A stretch of DNA of 64,000 bases, from contig JACTAT010000060.1 in NCBI GenBank assembly GCA_014526335.1, positions 7,791,686 through 7,855,685 of the forward strand, read 5' to 3'. The stretch is from Chrysaora quinquecirrha. Lineage: Eukaryota; Cnidaria; Scyphozoa; Semaeostomeae; Pelagiidae. A program made the translations under genes and the position numbers. Of the stretch, positions 12,501 through 25,000 are shown piece by piece; position 1 is the stretch's first letter, and each line of letters begins with the position of its first letter. A model generated the notes under the pieces. That model was not told the DNA's origin and ran no database searches. It worked only from the letters and a program-made list of their open reading frames with translations.

Positions 12501-14847
12501 TTAATTTGTGCCCCGAACCTTTCCTTGCACGGTCTTTCACTTTGAAGGAAAATCAAAATATGTCTTGTTCCCGAATTTCTGCAAATATTGTCAACATTTA
12601 TTCTTGTCGATTCCTTCATTCTCTTTTCTTCCATTATTCGTTTAGTTTGGATCAAAATTTAATGAATTACCTCTCATGAAACGACCGTAATTCCAGTTGT
12701 TGCACACGGAGAGGATCCTCAATGGAAATGTCCACCATTTTCCAGAAAATGTCGCACCCGACCCCGGCCTCTTTTGAAAGGGCTATGGTCTTATCATTTG
12801 ATTTTCGATTGATTTAGTGAAAGGATACTATTCAATTCATTTTGAATTTGACCAAGAATTTGTTCATAATATTTCTCCAGTTGATTTTTTGATTCTTTGG
12901 CTCTTGTTGATACATATTCATGATAAACTCTTTCATTGTGTGCCTTGATTAATCAATAAATCAATCAAATCATTGATTACCTATTCATTAATCAATCCGA
13001 AAATCAAGACAAAGTCAAAGAGAAACATAAAGAAATGACGATTACTTGATATGTCCAAAATGCGATTGCTCGTGAACAAACTTCCATGACAACCTCTGGT
13101 CTCAAACCGGCAAGGACCATCTGCAAATAAAAGGATGATAAAATCATTTAGATCAAGTATCATAAATCGACCATTGAGAGGGAGGAAGCTATTTGATTTC
13201 TTTATGAAGCACGCTTTATGACTTACCGACTTGTACTCTTCAGACGGTTGTAGATCAACCCTAATGATGTCGAATTTTCCAGACAAATTATTTTCACCTA
13301 TGATAAAATACGTAGAGAAACATAAATGTACAGTACACTTTTTTTTTAATAAGCAACCGTTCAATAAGCAACAAGGGCTGAGATTGTGCTAAAATTTCTG
13401 GTGAAATAGCTTTCTTTAAACTGTACATCCTTGCAAACTTGTCAGTTACTTTGAGAAGCCAGAAAAGAGCCAAAATAAGAGGTTTTAGGGGGTACCAGGC
13501 ATTCTGTGGCGTCTGAAACCCTAGATATGTTAAGCAACTCTTGAGGGCTGGACGAAAGTCAAGTTGCTTATTGAAAAAAAAAGTGTAATCCATTTATGAA
13601 ACAACTATAATTTTAATTCACTTATATTGATTCTAGGCCTCAATAGATAGGATTGGAAACCTGGACTGCATGATCAGAGAGGGGTGCTTTGGGATTTCAC
13701 GGGTTGCGGGTTTGGTCGATTTTACCCACGGGTTTTCGGGTTTTTCCAATAAATCGTGCGGGTTTTCGGGACAAGTAGATTTAACGGGTAACGGGTTTTG
13801 CCATTTTTCTAGCTCGGGCTTCGGATATTCTAGTAAAAATGTGCGGGTTTTCGGGTTTTAAACCTCATAAAGGATATCAATATGTAAAATTCTTAAAAAA
13901 GGTTGTTGAAACTAAAGTTATCCGGGTTTTCGGGTTTGTCCTAATTTCTTCCGAGTTTTCGGGTTTAGATACCCTTCCCCCAAACGACCCCTCATCAGAC
14001 AACCAACGACGACGTTTCCACTGAGCTATAGAATAGAGCTCAATGAAATCGCCGAGTAGCTATCCAAGCCATACACCCTAAAGCTCCTACCGTTTAGCTT
14101 TGTGTTTTGGCTACGTTTTTTTTTTCATGAATGGCAACCACTTGGATAGATTCTTCTACGAGTGGCATACCGTTACATGCAGATGGGCTTCGATTCTGGG
14201 CTGTGTGACTTGACTGAGCGAATATGCATTGTTCGTACATTTTAATTCGCACATTTTTTAATTCATCGTGTATTAGACTTACATGCAGGACATTTGTAAG
14301 CTTTGTTGAATTCCTTTGTGCCATCTTCATCACAGAATATATCTGATCAATATAGTTAAAAGTAACTTTTTGCAAAACACACAGATTGATAACTCTTATG
14401 GTTGGAAAAAGGCAGAATCAGCTAATATGTGCATTTTAAAAATTTCATTTTGTGCATGAATTTTAAAGTAGTCTATACAAAGGATACGGGAGCATGACGT
14501 CACCTAAAAAATAATGAAAATATCAAACATAATAATAAATCTTTTGTCAAAAGATAATTTGAAAATGCTTACCATAGATACTAAACGATAAACACCATTA
14601 GCACATTAGATAAACTCTTCACTGTCAGTGTCTTTAACCTTCACAAACTTCCCAAAAACGGAAAGCTAGAAAGAAATAGGCCAAGAAAGAAAATTGCCAA
14701 GAAAGGTATAGCCTAAAAAGCTACGCAGAAACCAATTAACAATTAACCAATTAAACCAATTACTGACAAAGATATACCCACCCAAGCAAATGTCGTTAAT
14801 CTTTTTCGACACTTTCGAAAGTTGCAGACTAAGTCAGAATCTGCCAT
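9573..14847 (-). CDS. CCNB1IP1: CCNB1IP1/HEI10, meiotic RING-type E3 ligase
   Basis: RING/coiled-coil SUMO/ubiquitin ligase that stabilises crossover recombination nodules in meiosis. Ten exons: 14847-14782, 14503-14488, 14342-14283, 13297-13227, 13120-13046, 12943-12829, 10961-10870, 10711-10689, 9809-9709, 9616-9573. All phases agree and give 220 residues (human 277). Zinc ligands are visible as C8, C13, C26, H28, C31, C45, C48. The family block MVLAGLRPEVVMEVCSRAIA is encoded by exon 5, followed by a coiled coil and AMYDSLRR. Exon 2 is a 16-nt microexon. Weakest parts: exon 7 has a poor AAG acceptor and skips about one heptad relative to human, and the last exon is short; reading through the 9708 donor instead ends at 9557. 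Confidence 0.9.
10545..10645 (+). mobile_element. SINE family 1, diverged body copy
   Basis: AATATCACTCTGGGAGCACA and GAGTCCTGTCTG align with the body of the 2125-2390 SINE. The tRNA head and (TTGC)n tail are missing. Lies in HEI10 intron 8. Confidence 0.6.
11575..12162 (-). CDS. Putative nested ORF with 174-bp tandem duplication (HEI10 intron)
   Basis: An ATG at 12162 (minus) opens a 119-codon ORF to 11803 inside HEI10 intron 6, same strand. It ends in a Gln/Asn/His-rich stretch and a short coiled coil (SVIERDQEIVRLQRKV). The DNA encoding NHINH...IERD...RLQRKV is repeated about 2.3 times at a period of ~174-176 bp (about 11575-11750, 11752-11925, 11927 on). The same peptide also appears in another frame of the next unit. 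It could be an optional HEI10 exon, a separate nested gene or decayed coding sequence. No homology recognised. Confidence 0.3.
13655..14062 (-). mobile_element. SINE family 2 head, split by a MITE
   Basis: ACTGCATGATCAGA at 13665-13678 and CAACGACGACGTTTCCACTG onward (about 14004) are the two halves of the SINE family 2 head, separated by a 315-bp insertion. The SINE must predate the insertion. Confidence 0.75.
13679..13993. mobile_element. 315-bp G-skewed MITE nested in a SINE
   Basis: Left end GAGGGGTGCTTTGGG and reverse-complemented right end GAGGGGTCGTTTGGG form a 15-bp terminal inverted repeat with two mismatches. ATCAGA directly flanks both ends (13673-13678 and 13994-13999). The interior is full of CGGGTTTTCGGG motifs on the plus strand. 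CGGGTT-rich subterminal repeats are common in hAT-type elements, but hAT duplications are usually 8 bp and only 6 match here. Confidence 0.7.
14125..14200 (-). mobile_element. SINE family 2 body fragment
   Basis: CATGAATGGCAACCAC and GAGTGGCATACCG match the family 2 body; the head is truncated. Lies in HEI10 intron 3. Confidence 0.6.
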
Positions 14848-15068
14848 TTGGCTTGTAGAGAACTTTGTGTTGTTTTGGTTTTGTTGTTCTTCAGTCCTAA
14901 TTTGCTTCTGCTTTCGCCATTCGCCATTTGAAAAAACCGCGAGAGAGCCTCGAAATCGAGATCGATACATTATGGCTGAAACGAGGCCCAAACAAAATGT
15001 TTTCATCTTTCGTGACAAGAACTGGAAAGCAACTGAGTTTGTTTTTAAAGAGCGAGAAAAGATACTTA
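14848..15068. promoter_or_regulatory. Bidirectional promoter region, HEI10 (-) / CUTA (+)
   Basis: The two start codons are 221 bp apart, so both transcripts must start inside or beside this stretch. It holds two TTCGCCATT motifs (about 14915-14930) and a CGCGAG run, with no obvious TATA box. If CUTA starts at the upstream in-frame ATG (14997), the gap is only ~150 bp. Confidence 0.6.
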
Positions 15069-17672
15069 ATGGCTGTTTGCGATCATTCTGTTGCTTTTGT
15101 CACATGTCCAAGTGAAGATGTTGCAAAAAGTATTGCAAGGTTCGTAAAAGCGCTGGGTAGAGTTTGATAGACGCCAGTATAGCCTACAACAGGGCCTTAG
15201 GGAATGGAAGTTGTTTGTGGCCTTCTAGCTATTTGTTTGTCACGTGATTGTGTGTCGACAAATTGATTGCCTTATTTGGTCAAGATTAGCAAGCAAGGTT
15301 TTGCCTAAAGATTTCTACAGAGAGACATGGCGACTATAATGAACTGTAACCGAATGAACGAATTACACTGAGACTACAAGGATATATAAGAATCTAAGAA
15401 ATGACTTTTTACAAAAGAAAGGACTATTTATACACAGGAAGGGGGTACCTACACACCAACAAAGGAAGAAGTCTTTACCTTTAACGTTGGTGGGGGTTCT
15501 AGCAGCTATAGAGATGATGTGGATCTGCAATTTGTGCCCCCTCCCTGACTGATTTTCTAGAACGAACCTAGAATTAATCTTATGTTTTTCTTTCAGAGGT
15601 TTAGTTGAGAAGAAACTTGCAGCATGTGTGAACATGATCCCGAAAATAACGTCAATGTATGATCTTACTCAATTCATTATAAATTCTTTAATACCACTGA
15701 TCACTGATCACGTGATCAATGTTTAATACATCATTTCAACTGAGAACCTCGTTTACAAAATATACGAAAATTTGTGCGTATTGTTCGTACGAACATTTTA
15801 ACCACAGATTCAGATGGAGCATTTTAACTTTACTGCTAAGGCAAATTTTCTTGCTCCTAACCCTTAAAATGTTGATTTTGCAGCAAACGATAAGTTTTAA
15901 AATTTATAAAGGGTTTGACCGTGAAAAATCGCTCGGGTTGAAATTGTACACCGTCAGTCATTTTGTACAGTCAAATCCCTTATAAATTTTCAAACTCTTA
16001 ATCTCTATAAAATCAACATCGTGAGGACTAGAAGCTTATAAATATGCCTCACCACTAAAATAAAGATGCTGACTTCGAACCTGAAGTCATAATGTTTCTG
16101 TGACGTATTTTTTTAAAACGAAGCCCTTGGTAGAAATGGTCTATTAATTGTTTCAATTCCTAAAACTAGCTAAAACGGCATGTAGCCTAGTATTGAATGT
16201 ATTTTGTGTAATGCTGCTATATGCTACTTTTTTGTTTTCTTCCATTTTCAGATACGTTTGGGAAGGAAAAGTTGAAGAGGACGAAGAAGTTTTACTGGTA
16301 AATAATATTTTCGTCTATTTGTGACCTTTCAAGCTCTCGTAGCTAAGTAGCGAACCAAAATAATGAAAAGTTTTAAAGCCTTAATTTATAGTACATATGC
16401 CTTTGCGCCATAATTATCTGCGGTTAGCGAATTTTGAACGTCCTTTTTGCTCCTCCAAAGGAGAATTTTCTTTGACCGCGTTTAAACTAAAGAAACTGGA
16501 TTGGCTCTGGTCCGACTACTATATTTTTTCAGTTGACGCACGCATTACCTCACAACAGCATCTTGCAGGGTGGGCTAAAGCAGACAATTCGATTTCTCTT
16601 CGAAAAATTAAATGTTCTTGCAGGCTTTGTTCATTCACTTTTAGTGACGTTTCGTATGTACCAGGCTGGGTGCGATCCAAGCAATCTGAACAGAGCCATA
16701 TACGAGCTGGCTCTACTTCTGAACAGATCCAGAACTGGCTCTAAGCAGAGCCAGGAAAGATATCAAAGAAATCCCGTGTACAGTAAACGGAAGGCGTTTT
16801 TGAGGCAAACGTCGCTCTGCACCAGAGCCGATCCAGCTTAATCAATGTTTCTTTTTTTTAGAAAATTAAAACAAGAACGAGTGTTATTGGGTACATTTCA
16901 GATTATGTCAGGTAACAGTAATGAATTTAATTTGGTTGATTTTAGAATCTTGCATTTAGTAAGACTTTCTTAATAGCATTTTGTTCTGTTCTGTTTTGCA
17001 AATACCCTAGATACGATAAGCTGTGCTTCTCTAAAGCGTAAGAAAAGAATTAGTTAGTTTTGACGATGTTTTTCTCAGTCATGGTCCCCACCACGAATCA
17101 TTACAATTAACTTGTGCACTGTTGAAGTGTCACAGGATGTTTATGCAAAATCGACAGATAATTTTCATCGGGATTTTAATTTGATACGGAACGGACATTC
17201 TTTGATACTTTGAAAAACGGAAAAATCGCTCCCCATCTCAATAAGTTGCTTATCTAGTTTACAGCGCTCTCAAATTCTTATTATTTCTAGAAAAAACCAT
17301 CCATATGATGTTCCAGAAGTTATCAGTTTCAAGGTGAGAATACGCACCATACACGCATCACACACGCACACACACAGAGCCATAAACACAGGCAACACAG
17401 CCATAAACACACCCACGTACGCGTTTGCGCGCACCCATACACGTACACAAACACAGCCATACACGCACGCCAAACACGCCTAAGACCAATGCAGGAATAA
17501 ACAAAACATAAGAATGAAGTTTGGAAAAGAATTCAACATTCAAATTTCCATACGTTTTTTCCATGCTTTAAATACTCTTTGCTTATGACAATATTTCCTT
17601 GACTTCTAGATAGATCAGGGGAACGAAGCATATCTCAAATGGATGACTGAAACTGTTCCTGAACGAAAATGA
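15069..17672 (+). CDS. CUTA: CutA family divalent-cation tolerance protein
   Basis: Trimeric CutA1 protein; the animal form is linked to divalent-metal handling and to anchoring of acetylcholinesterase. Six exons: 15069-15139, 15597-15656, 16252-16297, 16862-16911, 17291-17333, 17610-17672, all phases consistent, 110 residues, the usual core length. Conserved blocks: VAFVTCPSEDVAKSIAR (9-24), LVEKKLAACVNMIPKITSIY (26-45), WEGKVEEDEEVLL (47-59), HPYDVPEVI (79-87) and the C-terminal YLKWM. The start at 15069 is chosen because it fits the core. An in-frame ATG at 14997 would add 24 residues as a possible leader, since vertebrate forms have N-terminal extensions. Head to head with HEI10. Confidence 0.93.
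15478..15572 (-). mobile_element. SINE family 1, diverged body copy
   Basis: The reverse complement contains AAATCAGTCAGGGAGGGGGC and TCTATAGCTGCTAGAACCC, matching the 2125-2390 SINE body. Ends just before CUTA exon 2. Confidence 0.65.
15899..15990. mobile_element. Short MITE-like hairpin in CUTA intron 2
   Basis: AAAATTTATAAAGGGTTTG (15899-15917) is repeated inverted at 15970-15990 with two differences around a ~50-bp loop. Probably a small non-autonomous DNA element; no target duplication was resolved. Confidence 0.5.
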
Positions 17673-19038
17673 AAAATATACTTAAATATGTATCTTTAAA
17701 AGAGAATGATGTATATAAAAAGATAAATGGGCTAAGAGACCCCTAAAGAGTAGAACATACGAGTAGATAGAATGTAGAATATAAACATAGTAAACGACCA
17801 CAAATCGTTCTTTTTTGTATTTTCCACCTCTGTCATCAATGAAGAGGATATTCTTTATCATCTTCAACATCAGTTTGGATGGGTAGTACCCCAGGCTTTA
17901 CTTGACATTTTTCTATATTTTTTTCGATCTTACATCAGAGCAGGCAGTTCTTCGGATGTTTCTCCTGCGCCCGATGTTGCCATCCTCTTCCTCTCCTTCC
18001 CTTACCGGAGTGCCATGAAACAGGGCCTCTTTTAACATAGTAGCTAGAGGGCAAATGCCCCCTTACAATGTCCTCTCAAAAGAAAACCCCAATCTAGGCA
18101 GATCTAGGCCAATCTTGAGGTTGTATTTTAAAATTTTTCTGGGGGAGCATCCCCCAGATCCCCCTAATTAGGAACACCTCTCCAGCTGTAGCATCAGCGT
18201 AATTGATACAGTATAAATTTTCAACTGAAGTACAGATGTCCCCTTGTTACTTCTCCAGCTCTGCACGACTGGTTGTGCATCAATTCCTGACAAAAAGACA
18301 AAGAGAATAATGAACTTGCATAAAAATATAGAACAAGAAGGCCCCTTAAAATTTTTGCCCCCTGTAAAGATAACTGGGGATGTGTGGCGCTCAAGGGTAT
18401 CCTTTTTCGAACTTCTAAGATACTAATATCGGATCTTGCCAACAAGGGTATAAATTGTTGCAATTTTGCCAATAAGATGGCTTCGTCAATTTAATTTAAT
18501 GAACGTATACAATATAACGGATAACTGTTGTCAAAAAGAGAAAAAGAAAAGAAAAATTTGTACAATCTCGTTATGACGTAGCAATCCGCGATTCGCAACC
18601 GAGGCTAGAATTGATCAATCAATTTTTTATGCCGAATGCCAGCCATGTTGAAAGTTTTCTTTTCTCCTGCATGCTGAATGATTTCGCTTGATAAACGCGT
18701 GAAGAATGAAAAGGTAAATTGATCTGGTCCTTAAGGTTTTAGAACTTGTCCAAATCAATCTTAATCTATGTATCCTGTCCATGTTTGTCTGCTCTTTTTC
18801 ACTAAAAACTTCGCTGATGCTGCTTTAGGCCCTTTTTTCGCTTTCCTTCCCTGCTTTTTTCTCAGTCAGTGGTATTTTAAAATTGATATTGAGATCAGAG
18901 GCTATGTTTTTCAATATCTCTGGCTATCTAATACCTTCCTTTTTCATTTGTTTCAGGGGTGTTGAAATAACTGTTTAGAAAAAATTGCTACACAGACTGA
19001 AAATAAAAAGTGTGAAAGTCAGAAACCAGACATTCAGA
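17673..19038. other. CUTA-RABL6 intergenic region with repeat remnants
   Basis: No coding exon recognised. At about 18135-18165 there is an inverted GGGGGAGCATCCCCC motif in AT-rich context, with further blocks of runs of C (18050-18070, 18345-18365). This looks like a decayed dispersed repeat. The RABL6 promoter must lie near the right end. Confidence 0.4.
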
Positions 19039-22000
19039 ATGTTTTCAGCATTGAAACGTTTTGCCAAGAGGCAAGATGATGCATCAAAATCAACGCCATT
19101 TCCAAGTGGTGTTGCTGCTGTTGAGCAATCAATGCAGAAGAAGTTTGCAAAAGGAGTTCATTACAACAGTATGTGTACTTATAATCAAGACTTAAAACAT
19201 GCAAGTTCTGGCCTACGCGTGGTTGTGAGCAGATTGGGAAAAGAATAGATTAATTAACATAACAATGGGCCAAACAATAAGAGAGGTGCAAGCGTAGTTA
19301 CAAGTGTGAGCATGTTTTCCAACCAGGGTTATAATTTAAGCAAGTCATGGCAGTTTTTGCTTTCAAGATGTTTTACCAAACCTTGATTCACCAACTTCAT
19401 TTTCACCCAACCTGCTAACACCTTTGGCAAACCTGTCATGGTTGTTTTGCCCAATCTGAAATCCACACTGCAGAGTTGGGCACTAACAGACCCAAGTTTT
19501 ACAATATAACAATAGGCTAATAATAGGATAGAACAATAGAAAGGTGCTCTTGCACACCCGAGATCTCATTGAAAAAGCCATACTCTGCAAACGGATCTGA
19601 AAAGACACAGATAACTTATTTCGTGTGCTCCTGGCTGGAAACTTTGTTGTGCACACCAAGAACTTCAGTGTGCAATTTTGGCTTAAACAGTAAAAAACAA
19701 TAGACCCTATTGTTTGGAAAACAATGGCCTTCGGGGCGCAGTGTGCAAAGATTCCAGTCTGGCCTGTAGTTTTTCAATGATGTGATTGATAACATTGGGG
19801 GCTCTGCCCCCAAACCCTCAATCATCACACCGGTGACTGTTTTAGTCACAAAACAACTGATAAATAACCAGTAATTTTTGTTATGCAAAAGGACCAAGAC
19901 TGTAAGGCGAGAAGATCAGCTTGGGCAGAATAAAAGTTTGGCAAAACAGAGGTTGGGCGAATCGACCTAATACCTAGTTTTTCACAAGACCTTAGCCACT
20001 ATGATCAATATTCGAAGGTTAAGTGATTAAGGGTCAGTTTGTTGTTTAGATTTGGGAAATAGCATTTGTGAGATTGAAAACTTTAAAAAACAGTGCATTT
20101 GACATTTAATTAACACTGATGCCTCTTATGCATGCATTAACTATTTTCTGTCCTTTTTAGTGAAAATAGTCATCAAAGGAGACAGGAATACTGGAAAAAG
20201 TTGCCTTTTTCAAAGATTGCAAGGGAAACCATTCAATGAGGCTTACATTCCTACTCAGGAAATCCAGGTCAGTTTTTTCATGTTTTTTGTAGTTATCAAC
20301 AAACTTGATTTGCTATTCTTGCAGATGAACCAAGGTTCTTCAACTGTGCTGCCACTTAAAAGTTTGTTGTCATTTTGATCAAATTTGACCAGCATTGATC
20401 AAGGGGCACATGCACAGAAACATCAAAGTGGGACTTCTTGGGACTGAATTCTATTGAAATAGGTTTAAAGTAAAGTTTAAATGGGCTACACTCTTCCAGG
20501 TAGAGGCAGAAGTAATGAAATCTGAAGGAATGGAGTGGACAAATGGATATATGCTGGCATGTGGGGGATGGTAGTGGGGATATAAGCAGAAGACAGGGTG
20601 TTGTGGAGTAAAAGTGTCAAAGGGTGGGCGCACAAATGGCTGGACACCAGCTATGTACTCAATGAACATACCATACATAACAACATATGCTCCATGCACA
20701 CGTTGAACTATACAATTTCTCTTAAAATTCAAATACATGCATTATTCAACTGAAATAAGCTGCCTGCATTTTAGAGGAAATTGATAAGCTCTCTATTGAT
20801 GGCAATGAAATTTGATAAAATTGACACATTGTTTTTATTTGAAACCTAGTTTTATAGCTTTGTTGATGATCTTTCATTTTATGTATTCTAGGCTGCAAGC
20901 ATTAATTGGAATTATAGAGGTAATTGGAAACCTTTTATTTAGCTTTATGCTATGTAAATATGACTGATTCTCTTAAGACAATTAAGCTTTGTGAATTGAT
21001 CTGTGATCTAAATGTACTTTCATCTTAATTTTAGGTCATGGAAGTATTGTAAAGGTTGATGTCTGGGACATAGTGGACAAAGGTGAGTGCATTCTTGTTG
21101 TATGACAGTTTTTCTGCAGGGAAGTAATTATGTGTTTGCATGAATGGGGCACCATAGCCCTGACATTGAAACTTAAGGTTTAATGAAATTTTCAACTTGG
21201 AAAATGAGGATATTTTGCCATTTAGGGATACTTTGTTGACAGTGAGGCACAATTTAAAGGCAGATCATCAGTGCCACACCCACTTTAGCTCTTTTGGACA
21301 AACAGCACTGTTTTCTGCTGACATCATTGCTGGAACTTTGAGTCTTTTTGTTTATATTCACGTGAATTTAGACAGAAAGAGTTTGTTTTCTCACTTGGAC
21401 TCTTCAATTACCTCTATTGGTTTTCTTGTTGTATCCCACAAGGTGACTGGCATTTAAAACACAATGCCCATTCAGCTTCACTTTCTGATTGTTTGTTTTC
21501 AATCCGCATCTGGATATAAATTCTGCCTTTTCATTCGTTTCCATCTCTTTCTCTGAGGTTTATACCCTGAGGAGTATCAGATGAAAAAAGCTTTGAGTGT
21601 TTCAAAATTTCTTTTTGCTGTTTATCACAATTTTGGATGGTTTATGATTTCAGGTCAGAAAAGGCAAAAACAAGAAAGCTTGAAAATTATTAATGATCCT
21701 CAGGTAAGATGATGTTATTATAAATTTCCTGATTTTTTTAGTTTCTTACATGGTGACTTAGAGTGGAAGATCTTTAAAATGGCTGTTTAAGGATCCCTAG
21801 TGTGGTGTCTGTGAGCTTAGTGTGCTCCAGAGCTCAGTGTGGTCAGGGTTCTAACCACGCCACAGCAGCATCACAGCCAGGGTTGAGGTCTTGATTAGTT
21901 TGCCTACTATGGAGATCCTTGTGACTGGCGCTAAAACTCCATTTTTTACATCCTCAGTGGTTCTTTAGCATCCCAATTAATTCTGAAACAAACCGCCATT

Positions 22001-25000
22001 TTACGTGATTTTCCGAGTCACACAGATCAAGGTTTTTACACCTCGCAATTTGTGCTCCCGTGTCGGACTTTAACTGCAGACCTTAAGCACAAATGGCACA
22101 AGTGGCAACCACTACACTTCGTTACCCTCTATTTTGATTGCAGAATAAAGATGCAGAACATGATATGTCTGCTGATGCTGATTTCATTGATGTTTACAAA
22201 GGAACACATGGAGTAATTATGCTCCTCGATATTACAAAACCTTGGTAAGTCATTCTTGAATCATCAGTTCTTCTTGCTTCTCTTGACTTCGAAAGCTTTG
22301 AAACAGACGCAACATTCGTTAGAAAATAGAAACTTTGTGAGGTGAATCGTGTCCAGTATTTAACACACTGAGGTCTTGTGACACACCGATTAGCTTTGCT
22401 TGTATATAGTGTCCCTTGGTCCTTTGCAGCAACAGTTGCTTTCCAGGAAAACGCATCTGAGTATCTTTAGTACGTTCTTTTGAATTGCGTACGATAGCTG
22501 ACACATTGATGCCTATCTCTACACATAACTAGTGCCTTTCGTATCATTAACCTTTACTGGCTTACAGCATATTCGATGCACTATCTTATTCCTCTCAGCT
22601 CTTATAACCTTTCTGCAGCAAAACCTTTCCTTAAGTTTCCTAAAGTCCTTCTTCACTGCCTGTTTGAAATCATCTTTGTACAACGTATACAAAATTGGAT
22701 TCGTAACTGAGATAATAAATCTTCCAATATACATTGCTATATACATTGTTTTGTTATATTTCCAAATGAATGCATAAATAGTCGGTATAAGCCATACCAG
22801 AATAGTGAATAACATCATTGATAGGACAATTGCTGCTTTTAATTCGCTTCTTATCCTTCGGTTGTTAGTCACTGTTGCTGCTACACAGTTTGTTATTGCC
22901 TTTATTTGTTTATGTCTTTTGTAAATAATAACAAACTTCAGTACAAGAAGTACTCCACATATAATCACTCCTAGTGCTAGTATACCATATGTGATTTCTC
23001 TGTACCTGTAGCGTTGTAATCTTTCTGAGATACTGAGCATAACGACTGATAATTGTATTAAATGTGAAAACTGACTCATTGTTTTTTGTTGAAATAGTGG
23101 CCAGTATATCAGTAGAGATAAACTCGTGAAAACTCCTGAAAATAACCAGATTACGATGATGATGACTACCAGTTTTCTTGTTGTTAGACACCCTCTGTAA
23201 GTCAGTGGTTTCCATAATGCGAAGAATCTATCTATAATGATAGCTAGTAGTCCAAGGATAGTGAGAAGTCCAGTGAAAGTGATGACCATATTGCTGACTT
23301 GATACACGCAGATGGCTTTAACGAATGTTGAAATTGATGATTTTTCTATCATTTTTTCTGACGTGATAAGAAGAGGAATAGCCAATAGCCCAACTAACTC
23401 GTCTGATAATGCCAAATTGATCAGAAGCATGTTCGATTTTGTTCTGAGGATTCTTCTGCGTTTAAAAAGAACGAGGACGTACGTGTTTAACAGAAGTAAT
23501 ATTATTCCAATTGTCAAAATGATGTAGTACAGATAAGAATAGTGCCACATTTGAAAAAGGTCCATTTTTGTTATCCATTTGTCAAGTCCTTCCGAATCCA
23601 GTAGATCAAGGCTGAAATTTGTAAAGTTGAAATTGGGAAATGAAATAAAAATATTCATTGATGAATTTACGTTCATCATAATTGCAATGATATTGCTTGT
23701 ATTTTGCTTTCTATGCAATTAAGAAACGTAGGTGAAATCATTGATTCTGCATATTAGTCTGTCTTGTTATTTTGTGTGGCTTGGAAATGTTCGTTTCAAG
23801 TTCCCTGATTTCGTTGTTGACAAGAGTAAACAACTCGTGTTTATGCTTATTACAGAAGCTATGATTTTGCTTGGAAAAATATTAAATATTGATTTATTTG
23901 TGGTCACGTTGAAATTAGATTTTCCACCTTGCACTTGTTCGTTTGCTTAGTTATTATTATTTTTGTTGATTTTCTATGTTTTTTGTAATTGCTGTTCTTA
24001 TCGAGTGTGTGATTCTCAAGAGTTTGTTTGTTTTATTCCTTAGCTTTCGAATCGAAATCAGAACATCACATTTTCTGGGTAATTCTTTCCAGTTGTTTCG
24101 TTGGTGTTTAAGTTTGTTGTTTTTGTTTTTGGCATATTTCTGGTTTTATCCAAGAATCAGACCAATATTGTCGACAGGAAGGGTTGAGAATAGACTTATT
24201 ACACGAGTCGTACTATTCGCAAATAACAACCAAAAATTACCCGAACAATCACAACAACTGGTTGCTGTTTGCTTCATAGTGTTGTCATTCCACTCTGAGG
24301 AAGCAGCTATATGTTGTTGTAGTTGTTAGATGTTTCCGAACGAGTGGGAGGAAGATAACAAGTCTAGGATTGGGAGGTTGTAGCGATAGCGAACCCTTTT
24401 ATCCCTATGAAACTGCGAAGCATCGTGGCTACTTTTACGACGCATTGTGGATGTTCTTTTTCAGTTGTTACAATGTATATTTCTTAGTACAAATCGGGTC
24501 TTGACAGGTAAAGTGTTGACGTAATTAAATATAAAGTAAATAGCAGTGAGGTTAGCTTTGATCCTCCTTGTGGCACCCATTCACTTGTTTGGTGCAATCG
24601 GATAGCATAAATACTAAATTGTACCAAATAACCAATCTGCACTCTGTAGGGCATATGACTATATGAAGCAGAAAAACAAGTTTAGCCCAATGTTTCACCA
24701 TCATTATGATATCATCATAATTATCATTGGTATTCTACTAGTGCTCATTTTGTATTTTCAGTGAGATATTTCGATGGGATTATAGCTGCTCGGTCTCTTA
24801 ACCTTCTTAGAACAGTCTTGTTTCTTGTGTTGTATGTTTGATCAATATTTTTGTGTTATGCCGGTATGATATGTTATGTTATGCTTGGGCATAGTGCTAG
24901 GTCGAATTGCTTTATCTCCTCTTTCATTTCGTTCCGGCTCTATTCCTTTTCGTGTCCAATTTGTTTTGCCGGACTTTATTCGTTCGCCCGGGCTGATTTG

